Shown here in pieces: positions 56,206 through 64,000 of a DNA stretch of 64,000 bases. This stretch comes from Phycisphaerales bacterium. Lineage in GTDB: Bacteria > Planctomycetota > Phycisphaerae > Phycisphaerales > SM1A02. Both the position numbers and the translations under genes were made by a program. The DNA is taken from NCBI GenBank assembly GCA_009691725.1, contig SIAP01000008.1:1-64000 (forward strand). The letters run 5' to 3'. The notes beneath the pieces are model-generated. The model worked only from the letters and a program-made list of their open reading frames with translations. It did not search any database and had not been told where the DNA came from. How positions within the stretch are numbered: position 1 is the first letter of the stretch; the number at the start of each line of letters is the position of its first letter.

Positions 56206-58955
56206 TTGGATGATCCTCCCGACCGTGGTGGCGCCGAAGGCGTGACACCGAGGCGAGTCGCAAGGGTCTTCAACCGCGCACCCTCAGTTCCTGGCCCCCA
56301 TTCTGGAATCAGCACAGCGTGCTGCGCCAAGATCTTTCGCACCTCCTCGGGTTGCGTGATCGCCATCAACTCGCAGAGATCAGCTTTGCGACCAAACCAT
56401 TCGACGGATTGCACAGGAAGCGCACTGACCAGTCGTGAGAGTGCCTCGAATGCCGACGCCCGATCGCCTGCTCCAATCGCGGCGTCTGCGAGAATGGTAA
56501 ACCCCTCGATGTCGTCGGGTCGCTGCGCAAGCAGCTCGCGCGCGATCGAGATCGCTTCTCTGGAGAGCGTGGTCGCAGGTGTCCCTCGGGGTGCATCGAC
56601 TCCAAACGCACTCTGCTGGGCGAGTGCGTGCGCCGCAGCGAGAAGTTCGCGAGCGAGTGCCCGGTTCGCTGCATCTGCCTGCGCTGGATCGCCAGACTTT
56701 CGCGCGATCTCGCGGAGTGCTCGCCGAGCGGTGACGAGACCGAGACGCGCCTGCACGACCTGACTTGACGACCCGCCGGGCTTCGACAAGAACGCATCCA
56801 TCGACTTGACATACAGATTTTCGCCGAAGGGCGCCCACTGCGCGTCCGCGATTCCTCGCAGCGTGCGTATCGCCTCGTGCGCAATGGCTGGATCGCCGCA
56901 CGCGAGAGCGACTGCGAGCCTGCGCACAGCGAGTTCCGAGCGAATCTCCAGAGGCTCCTGCCCCACGGGAAACTCCTTCCAGATGCCTTCGAGAATGGTC
57001 TGCGCGTCATCCACTCGACTGACTTCAGGGTCCAGTGCAGCTTCCAACTGCTGTCGCATGACGATGTCGATGGAATTCGCTGGCCACCACTTCGCCTCGA
57101 CAGGAGGGATGGCCAACAAACGCAATGCGTGATCCCGTCGACCAGATCCCGACGCCGCGCGGAATCGTCGATAGAGGAGTTCACCTGCCTTGACGCGTGC
57201 TTTCGACGTGCCATCACTGCGCATCGCATCCCGGACGAGTCGATCCACCAACGCATCATCGGTGTGCGCATCGACACGACGCGCCAGAATCGACGCAGCG
57301 TCCACTGCATGCAGTCCAGCATCGAACTGCAGGAGATAGGCACTCGCGAATTCGAACCCCAATCCTCCCGGCACTCCTTGCGAATCTGCGCAGTCGCCGC
57401 GAGCTGCGCAGTCAACGGCCATCCACATCACTGCTTCTGCACGCTGGCCAGTCGACTGATTCGCCGCCAAGAGAAAGGACTCCGCTGCGTCACACCGAGT
57501 ACCCGCTCCGAGTTGCGACCACGCCAGCAACTCGACCACCGCCGCGCGGGTGTGCCGATCTTCAGGAACAAGTTCGAGCGCACCTGCGAGTTCTCGGGCA
57601 GCCGCGTGCATCAACGAGGTCTTGATCCCCGAGTCACTCTCGGATCGACCTCGGTCATACGCATCGATCCCACGGGAGAGTGCTGCCGAAAAATCTGTCC
57701 CCTCACGCAACGCTGGGGCGCAACGGGCGAGTCGACGAACCGCCGCAAAGTCCCCTCGGATCGCCGCCCATCGCATCGCAGCTCGTGCGAACTCGATCGC
57801 CGCCGTCTCGTTCTTAGACTCGTTGAGTGCGCGAATGGCTGCGCCCACCACGGTCGCGCCATCGAGCGCAACCGAAGGCACTTCGATCAACTTGCGGGCA
57901 CGGGCATATTCCTGTGTGTCCACCAGTGCGTGCAGATACCAGGCAGAATCATCCGCCAATCCATCCCACACTCCGGGTTGGTCGAGCAGGTCGAACCAGC
58001 CATCAGCAATCGTCATTTCACTCTGCAACGCTCGCGTCAACGCCATTCCGAGGATGGACTGCGCGTAATACTCCTCACCAATCAGATCGACCGAACAATC
58101 CTGCGGTTCTGGAACGGCCTTGCCCGTCTCGAGAACTTCTGACCATGTCCCAACAAGCGAGTCCGCACGAACTTTCCATGATCCAGAGGCACTCGATCCA
58201 TGCGCTGCGCTCGGGCGATCCATCCACAACGACCAGTAGAGACACCACGCCCGCAGAAACTTGGTCGAGAGAAGCGTTGTTGATGCCTCAGTGGAAGCAG
58301 CAATCAAGCCGATTCGTTGCTGCTCCTCGATTCCTCCAATGAGCAACTGGTTTTCAGCGATGTCGCTGGAAAGTAGTTCTGCGAGTCGATCGAGAGATTC
58401 TCGTGCATGCAAGAGTGACGACTCGCCGCGAACCCGATCAGCCTTGTCGTTCGATCCCTCTCGGAACCGTTCGATGCCTCGCAACGACATTCGGTACTCG
58501 GCTCTGGCAAGCGCGAGGAGCAACGCATATCGATCTGGAATCTGCTTGCCTTGGAGAAACCGGTTGATCCGGACCCGGAGATCTGCGATTCGATCTTCAT
58601 CCGATGCGCCATTGATCAACCTCAAGTATGCGCCAGTCAATCGAGAAATCGAAGCGGGATTCGTGGTCGTCGATTTTCGAACATGTTCGTCCAGCACGAC
58701 TGTGAGCAACTCGTCCAACCCCGCTCGCGCGAGCCATTCGGTGAGAGCCGCGGATTCCTCCATGCGTTGAGCATCGTCCGTCGACTGTGCGGCAGCACTC
58801 ATCATCCCCTTCCCAACGCCCCCCGCCAACAGGACACAACTGAGCAACAGCATTCGCAGGGACGCAGTGAGTTGGATGGGATCGACGGATGCCCAGTTCC
58901 CGATCCATCGGTCATCATGCCGATCATGAGGTGTATCAGTGCGATGCGGCGACAT
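56202..58955 (-). CDS. Exported TPR/helical-repeat protein (about 917 aa)
   Basis: 'MLLLSCVLLAGGVGKGMMSAAAQ' signal-like; extended alpha-helical repeats. Confidence 0.65.
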   Translation of the reverse strand: MSPHRTDTPHDRHDDRWIGNWASVDPIQLTASLRMLLLSCVLLAGGVGKGMMSAAAQSTDDAQRMEESAALTEWLARAGLDELLTVVLDEHVRKSTTTNPASISRLTGAYLRLINGASDEDRIADLRVRINRFLQGKQIPDRYALLLALARAEYRMSLRGIERFREGSNDKADRVRGESSLLHARESLDRLAELLSSDIAENQLLIGGIEEQQRIGLIAASTEASTTLLSTKFLRAWCLYWSLWMDRPSAAHGSSASGSWKVRADSLVGTWSEVLETGKAVPEPQDCSVDLIGEEYYAQSILGMALTRALQSEMTIADGWFDLLDQPGVWDGLADDSAWYLHALVDTQEYARARKLIEVPSVALDGATVVGAAIRALNESKNETAAIEFARAAMRWAAIRGDFAAVRRLARCAPALREGTDFSAALSRGIDAYDRGRSESDSGIKTSLMHAAARELAGALELVPEDRHTRAAVVELLAWSQLGAGTRCDAAESFLLAANQSTGQRAEAVMWMAVDCAARGDCADSQGVPGGLGFEFASAYLLQFDAGLHAVDAASILARRVDAHTDDALVDRLVRDAMRSDGTSKARVKAGELLYRRFRAASGSGRRDHALRLLAIPPVEAKWWPANSIDIVMRQQLEAALDPEVSRVDDAQTILEGIWKEFPVGQEPLEIRSELAVRRLAVALACGDPAIAHEAIRTLRGIADAQWAPFGENLYVKSMDAFLSKPGGSSSQVVQARLGLVTARRALREIARKSGDPAQADAANRALARELLAAAHALAQQSAFGVDAPRGTPATTLSREAISIARELLAQRPDDIEGFTILADAAIGAGDRASAFEALSRLVSALPVQSVEWFGRKADLCELMAITQPEEVRKILAQHAVLIPEWGPGTEGARLKTLATRLGVTPSAPPRSGGSSK

Positions 58956-59355
58956 AGTCAACCTTGGAAAAACCTGCATCGTGGGCAGCTTGCAGCGCTG
59001 CAGCCACCGCTGCAACATTCGGTCCAGCATGAACGCGAATGACGACACCAAGATCGCGCGGAAGTCGGCGCAACACGGCAGCAAGATCGTCGCGTGAACG
59101 AACCTTGTGCGATCCGATGCGAAAGACCGCGTTTGCCCCATCTGCCTCGACATCGACCACTTGCGGGCTCAGTGCAGATGATCCCGCGCCGGCGCGCGCT
59201 GCTGCTGCTGCTGCCGACAAGTGCGACTCGTGTTCACCAACTGCGGCAGTGAAGATGAAGTACGACAGCAGCAAGAAGGTTGCGTCAATCATGCTTGTCA
59301 TGCTGAGCGAAATCGGACCGTGGACACCCCGCCGCGACTTGTCGCCGATCTTCAT
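58936..59355 (-). CDS. ExbD/TolR-family protein
   Basis: 'ISLSMTSMIDATFLLLSYFIFTAA' TM with conserved Asp; periplasmic 'LPRDLGVVIRVHAGPNVAAVAAALQAAHDAGFSKVDYVA'. Confidence 0.85.
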   Translation of the reverse strand: MKIGDKSRRGVHGPISLSMTSMIDATFLLLSYFIFTAAVGEHESHLSAAAAAARAGAGSSALSPQVVDVEADGANAVFRIGSHKVRSRDDLAAVLRRLPRDLGVVIRVHAGPNVAAVAAALQAAHDAGFSKVDYVAASH

Positions 59356-59771
59356 GGAGAGCCTCCCTCTGGCGTACTGGTGGCCACCCGCACCGAGCTG
59401 CATCCGCCGCTTCGCAAGCCCTCCATCACTTCGTTGAGTCGAGCGGCAGTCGCGTTGCGATCTGCACGAATCACTGGAATCGCAGAGGGATCCTGCGCCA
59501 ATGCGGACTTCGCAATCTCGGGGAGCTCGGTTGGTCCGACGTCACGATCAAACACCGTCAGGGTTCCAGAGGCACTCACATTCACCACCAACCCCGCCGT
59601 GGTCGGCGATGCGTCCACTGTTCCAACCTCAAGTGGCAGTGCGACCGGTGATTCCGCCATCTGGGCGAGTTGCGAAGTCGTCAAGAAGAAGATCAACAAC
59701 AGGAACACGACGTCAATCGTCGGCGTCATGTCGAGAATCGCGGTCTCATATCGCCGTCGCTTGATCCTCAT
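59352..59771 (-). CDS. ExbD/TolR-family protein
   Basis: 'ILDMTPTIDVVFLLLIFFLTTSQ' TM with conserved Asp; 'IPVIRADRNATAARLNEVMEGLRSGG'. Confidence 0.88.
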   Translation of the reverse strand: MRIKRRRYETAILDMTPTIDVVFLLLIFFLTTSQLAQMAESPVALPLEVGTVDASPTTAGLVVNVSASGTLTVFDRDVGPTELPEIAKSALAQDPSAIPVIRADRNATAARLNEVMEGLRSGGCSSVRVATSTPEGGSP

Positions 59772-60457
59772 CTCGCGGACGCTCGCTCATCAAGATGGGA
59801 TGGTTGCATCGACGCCGCGCCCTCGCCCTCGAGTGCCATTGCGAGCGGCTCAAGCGCACGACCTGCGTCCGACGCGGCACGATCGATCCGGCTGCGCAAC
59901 CACGAGTGGAGCATGACGCATGGAATTGCGACCACCAATCCCTGGAATGTCGTGATCAGAGCAATACTGATGTTGTATGCCAGCGTCTCGTAATAGGAGC
60001 TGCTCTTTGTCGCAGCACCTGCCACAGTTTCAAATGCGCCGATCATCCCTTGCACGGTGCCCAGCAATCCAAGGAGGGGCGCGACACTGGCGATCACAGC
60101 GATCGAATCGATCGCACGAAAGAGACGTGCCGTTTCATCTTCGCCAGCATCCTCCATCGCTGATCGCGCCTCCAATCCGCCCAACGGACCTCGAAGTGAG
60201 CGATCGATTCCAGCCGCGGCAATACGACCCAAGAATGTATCGCCCTCAGCTGATCGACACTCCGTGAGCGCAACTTCGAATTCTTTGGACTGAGCCCGCG
60301 TTCGAATCGCTGACACCTGCTCTGGCGGAACAAGTTGACTCGTCCGTGTGCGCAACATCGCTGCGATGCCATAGGCGAGTGCAAGGACGCTCAGCAGGAG
60401 AATGACGTATCCGATGACTCCACCACCATCGATGTATTTGAACAGCGTTTCCGTCAA
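59768..60457 (-). CDS. MotA/TolQ/ExbB proton channel family protein
   Basis: 'IDSIAVIASVAPLLGLLGTVQGMIGAFETVA', 'ISIALITTFQGLVVAIPCVMLHSWL'. TTG start. Confidence 0.9.
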   Translation of the reverse strand: MTETLFKYIDGGGVIGYVILLLSVLALAYGIAAMLRTRTSQLVPPEQVSAIRTRAQSKEFEVALTECRSAEGDTFLGRIAAAGIDRSLRGPLGGLEARSAMEDAGEDETARLFRAIDSIAVIASVAPLLGLLGTVQGMIGAFETVAGAATKSSSYYETLAYNISIALITTFQGLVVAIPCVMLHSWLRSRIDRAASDAGRALEPLAMALEGEGAASMQPSHLDERASAR

Positions 60458-61641
60458 TGTCGGGCTCCTTCTTGGGATGTGATCGTGTTCGATGCCCCGG
60501 GCTGATACTCCAATTGAATGCTCCGCAGTTTCGCTGCAGCATCATCGTCTTGAATGCGGTCCAGCGCGATTGCGGACTGCGCGATCGCTGCGAGCGCGAG
60601 TCGCGGTGCCTCTTGCGCGTATGCCGATGGAATGAGCAGCATCTTCCCGACGCCTGCGCGAACTTCCTCCGGATCGCTCTCGAGGGAGAAACTGCGACCC
60701 TCCGCGTAGATCGCCCACAGTCGGGCCATCCCCGGTTCGCTCGCGGAAATCTTGCGAAGATCTGCGCGGGCGCGCTTGCGGAGCAGTGCATCAGACGACA
60801 CCGCATTCGCCCACGACTCGATCAACCGGGCGCCGAGAAATCCGCTGGATCGCGCAGGTTCGGGTGCGGCATCAGGAGCTTCATTCGCCACTGCCGGAGT
60901 CGATGGGTTTGCTGGAGTTGCTGTGCGCGGTTCTCCAGCATCTGCGGCTGCGATTCGTGCTGCACACTCGAGCAAGTCTCCAAGCGCACCGAGCGAGTCA
61001 GCGCACGCGCGTGCGGATGCGGTAACGAGTTCAACTTCGGCGCGGTGAGCCGAGGCGCTGTCTGTCCACACTGGCGGGACAGCGAGCAGGAGCCCGCACC
61101 TCGAATCAAAGGGATCGCTCGCTGAGATCCGCTGGTCTTTCAGAGCAGACTGATTTCGTAAACTCGCCGCGGTGAGAGCACACTCGACACTCTTCGACCA
61201 ATCGTCGTACGCCGCAGATGCCGTGCGACCGACACCCTCGCACGCTATCCGCCGCTCCACGCTCGCCGAAGTTTCGAGTTCTGCGATGGCCGCAAGAAAG
61301 CAGGGTCGGGCACCGCGCAGATCTCCCTGCTGCAAACGAAACCGTCCCCTCCAAATGTGTTCGCCACTGCGAAGTCGGGTCGCGCGTGCGGTCACCGAAG
61401 CATCGCCATCGATGGCTCGAATCTGATCCCACCGCAGAAACTGGACAAGCGCACCCGAGTCGCTTTCAATCTGAAGTTCGATGCCATCAGGCGACTCTCG
61501 CAGGAGCGTGCCGACGCGCATCCCGCCGCCATCGCGGAGTGCAACAATGCATGCGCCGTCGTCGCTCGCACTGATGAGAGGCGAACCGAAGAGCGCGAAC
61601 CCAATGGCGACACTCCATGCAGATTCATGGGTGATCGTCAT
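60454..61641 (-). CDS. Exported hypothetical protein
   Basis: Signal-like N-terminus; 'GTLLRESPDGIELQIESDSGALVQFLRWDQIRAID' small beta domain; ATGA/TTGA overlaps on both sides. Confidence 0.6.
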   Translation of the reverse strand: MTITHESAWSVAIGFALFGSPLISASDDGACIVALRDGGGMRVGTLLRESPDGIELQIESDSGALVQFLRWDQIRAIDGDASVTARATRLRSGEHIWRGRFRLQQGDLRGARPCFLAAIAELETSASVERRIACEGVGRTASAAYDDWSKSVECALTAASLRNQSALKDQRISASDPFDSRCGLLLAVPPVWTDSASAHRAEVELVTASARACADSLGALGDLLECAARIAAADAGEPRTATPANPSTPAVANEAPDAAPEPARSSGFLGARLIESWANAVSSDALLRKRARADLRKISASEPGMARLWAIYAEGRSFSLESDPEEVRAGVGKMLLIPSAYAQEAPRLALAAIAQSAIALDRIQDDDAAAKLRSIQLEYQPGASNTITSQEGARH

Positions 61642-62624
61642 GGTGCGCGGCCCTGTGGGAATGCGGAGAATGTGCCGCCGGTTTCTGCAGCGATCCGTCG
61701 AAGCGGTGCCGCCGCAGCCTCATGACCGAATGCGATGCAGTGAATCACCGAGTTTGGGCCGCGTCGATTCAGTCGCAGAATCTCATCCGCAGCGTCCGAG
61801 GCAATCTCGCCATCACTCATAAAGAACACGACATCCGGACGATCGCGCCGCGTAAAGAGAAACTGGAATGCTGGGATTGGATCCGTTCCTCCCTTCTGTT
61901 CAATGTCGAGAATCCAATCGGTCAGTTTCGCAATCTCTGGCCTTCGGCAACGGATGAAACCAGCGTCGCGGTCAAGAGTGTCAAAGTCATCATCGAAGAA
62001 TGCAATACACACCAATGCGAAATCTGGAAGCGCGTTGATGCTGCGGAGAATCTCCTCCTTGGCAAATCGCATTCGACCATGTGTTCCCATTGAACCGGAT
62101 TTGTCAACGACATATCCGATGCGTTTGCCTCTTCCTCCGACGCCGAAGAAGGTGGTCTCACCGCCGAGACCGCCGCCGCCCGTTCCAATTCCTCCGCCCC
62201 CTCCAGACGCGAAGAGTCCGGGACCTCCAGCGGCGGCGATGGGCGATTCCCCACTTTCGTTTCCAGTCGAGACTGGCAGTCCAATCGATTCGATGGCATC
62301 GGATCCGCTGTCGGCTTCTGACGCGTGCAGTTCTGGAGCGACAAGCGAACCGCCCGCAACAACGCTCGGCGCAGGTTCCAAGAGATCACCCTCGATGAAA
62401 GAGACTTCGATTGCGTTGATATGCGTCCCCGCCAACGCCCCAACTCCCGACGAGATGCTCGAGAGAATTGCCAGCAAGACCCCATGCAACGGAATCGAAA
62501 CGAGCAGCCCGATCCAGATCCACGAGATCGCTCTCCCTCTCGATCGACTCGATGGCGGCGTGTTCATCGGCGAGAGTGCTGGAGATTCCGCCGTCATTCG
62601 TAGGAGATTGTAGTCTTTCGCCAT
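61638..62624 (-). CDS. Membrane-anchored VWA-domain protein
   Basis: N-terminal TM, Gly-rich linker 'GGGGGIGTGGGGLGGETTFFGVGGRGKRIGYVVDKSGSMG' (MIDAS DxSxS), 'GGTDPIPAFQFLF', 'VVFFMSDGEIAS'. Confidence 0.85.
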   Translation of the reverse strand: MAKDYNLLRMTAESPALSPMNTPPSSRSRGRAISWIWIGLLVSIPLHGVLLAILSSISSGVGALAGTHINAIEVSFIEGDLLEPAPSVVAGGSLVAPELHASEADSGSDAIESIGLPVSTGNESGESPIAAAGGPGLFASGGGGGIGTGGGGLGGETTFFGVGGRGKRIGYVVDKSGSMGTHGRMRFAKEEILRSINALPDFALVCIAFFDDDFDTLDRDAGFIRCRRPEIAKLTDWILDIEQKGGTDPIPAFQFLFTRRDRPDVVFFMSDGEIASDAADEILRLNRRGPNSVIHCIAFGHEAAAAPLRRIAAETGGTFSAFPQGRAP

Positions 62625-63374
62625 ATGCCCACGGGATTCTCGACTCCTCATCCTCGGTACCGCCGCGTCTTGCTGAAGTTGAGCGGAGAGAGCTTTGCGC
62701 GCGAGGGCGCGTTTGGAATTCAACCAGATGAACTCGCTGGGATTGCCGGGGAAATCTGCGCCGCGATCTCCACAACCGTGGGAGAAGAGTTACAACTTGC
62801 AGTCGTCGTCGGCGGTGGAAACATCATCCGAGGCGCACGACTCGCGGAGGTCGGAAAGTTTGACCAGTCCACGGCGGATTACATGGGGATGCTCGGCACG
62901 GTCATCAACGGACTTGCGCTCAAGGAGGCGCTTCACGCTGTGGGTGTGGAAAGTCGAGTCATGAGTGCAATCCATGTTCCCAGTGTGGCAGAGTCCTTCA
63001 TTCGAGCACGTGCGCTGCGCCATCTCGAGAAGGGACGCGTCATCATCCTCGTTGCAGGAACGGGGAATCCGTTCTTCACGACCGATACCTGCGCATCGCT
63101 TCGCGCGATCGAGTTGGGAGCAGAAGTCCTCCTGAAGGCCACGAAAGTGGATGGCGTGTATACGGCCGACCCCCGCAAGGATCCCAAGGCGACACGATTC
63201 GAGACCCTGCAATTCTCTCGCGCAATTGAACAGAAGTTCGGGGTGATGGACCTCACCGCGATGACGATGTGTATGGAACACGCACTTCCAGTGGTGGTGT
63301 TCGATTACAAGACCAAGGGCAACATTCGTCGGGTCATCAATGGCGAACGCGTCGGAACTCTCGTGACTGCCTAG
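62625..63374 (+). CDS. pyrH: UMP kinase
   Basis: 'YRRVLLKLSGESFAREGAFGIQPDELAGIA', 'VVVGGGNIIRGARLAEVGKFDQSTADYMGMLGTVINGLALKEAL'. Confidence 0.96.
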   Translation: MPTGFSTPHPRYRRVLLKLSGESFAREGAFGIQPDELAGIAGEICAAISTTVGEELQLAVVVGGGNIIRGARLAEVGKFDQSTADYMGMLGTVINGLALKEALHAVGVESRVMSAIHVPSVAESFIRARALRHLEKGRVIILVAGTGNPFFTTDTCASLRAIELGAEVLLKATKVDGVYTADPRKDPKATRFETLQFSRAIEQKFGVMDLTAMTMCMEHALPVVVFDYKTKGNIRRVINGERVGTLVTA

Positions 63375-63395
63375 GACAAGAGAAGGACGATCCAA

Positions 63396-63962
63396 ATGGA
63401 CATCGACACAGTATTGCTCGAAGCCGAAGAACGCATGTTGAAGAGTTTGGACTACCTGCAGCGCGAGTATCGCGGCGTTCGCACGGGCCGCGCGAACACC
63501 GCCCTTCTGGAATACATCAAGGTCGAGTACTACGGCAGTTTCGTGGACCTCCGCGAGATTGCAGCAGTGAGCGTTCCCGAGCCAACCCAACTGCTTGTGA
63601 AACCCTTTGATCCAGGAGCAAAGAACGAGATCATCAAGGCCATCGAAAAGAGTGGACTTGGTCTCAATCCACAATCAGAGGGGAATCAGATTCGAGTGAT
63701 GCTTCCCTCCCCCTCCGCTGATCGCCGCAAACAACTCGCAGTGCAAGTGCGAAAAATGGCGGAGGATGCGCGCGTGACCGTCCGCAACGAACGACGAGAT
63801 GCAAACAAGGCATTGGATGCTCTCAAGAATGATCCCAAGTCGAAGATGTCCGAGGACCAAGTGACCAGCGGCAAGGACTACATCGACGAACTCACCAAGA
63901 CCACCGGCAAGAAGATTGACGACTTGACGACCAAGAAGGTCACTGAGATCGAAGAGATTTAG
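63396..63962 (+). CDS. frr: Ribosome recycling factor
   Basis: 'AEERMLKSLDYLQREYRGVRTGRANTALLEYIKVEYYGSFVDLREIAAVSVPEPTQLLVKPFD', 'RVMLPSPSADRRKQLAVQVRKMAEDARVTVRNERRDANKALD'. Confidence 0.97.
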   Translation: MDIDTVLLEAEERMLKSLDYLQREYRGVRTGRANTALLEYIKVEYYGSFVDLREIAAVSVPEPTQLLVKPFDPGAKNEIIKAIEKSGLGLNPQSEGNQIRVMLPSPSADRRKQLAVQVRKMAEDARVTVRNERRDANKALDALKNDPKSKMSEDQVTSGKDYIDELTKTTGKKIDDLTTKKVTEIEEI

Positions 63963-64000
63963 ATTCATGCGATCATTCGTGCTGTGTGCGGTCATCGGAT

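Overview
The window is a compact, roughly 57-60% GC bacterial chromosome segment. Gene content suggests Planctomycetota, possibly Phycisphaerae-like; this is inference, not tested. About 45 protein genes, one tRNA-Gln(TTG), two convincing intrinsic terminators and several unusual intergenic structures can be supported by reading. Most genes are housekeeping: rpsB-tsf, dacB, scpA, speA, rsmD, valS, pssA, trpB, rpsT, rsmG-rodA-pbp2, ychF, aat, glmU-like, prs, rplY, pth, rpsF, ssb, pyrH, frr. No CRISPR array, prophage, transposase or canonical defence island was seen. The best candidate for an under-described system is a seven-gene, tightly overlapping minus-strand operon at 53536-62624: a membrane-anchored VWA protein, a secreted protein, TolQ/ExbB, two ExbD proteins, a 900-aa TPR-type exported protein and an 889-aa single-pass protein with a possible J-like N-terminus. 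It resembles a proton-motive-force-driven envelope machine without TonB, TolB or Pal. Other points of interest are a secreted protein built from six exact 18-residue repeats (46088-46594), a membrane coiled-coil protein with an EF-hand loop and BRCT-like tail (35443-36816), an 11-bp perfect hairpin in the rpsB leader, a GC hairpin with two competing arms (46723-46778), and several 12-15 bp short-period tandem repeats at gene boundaries.
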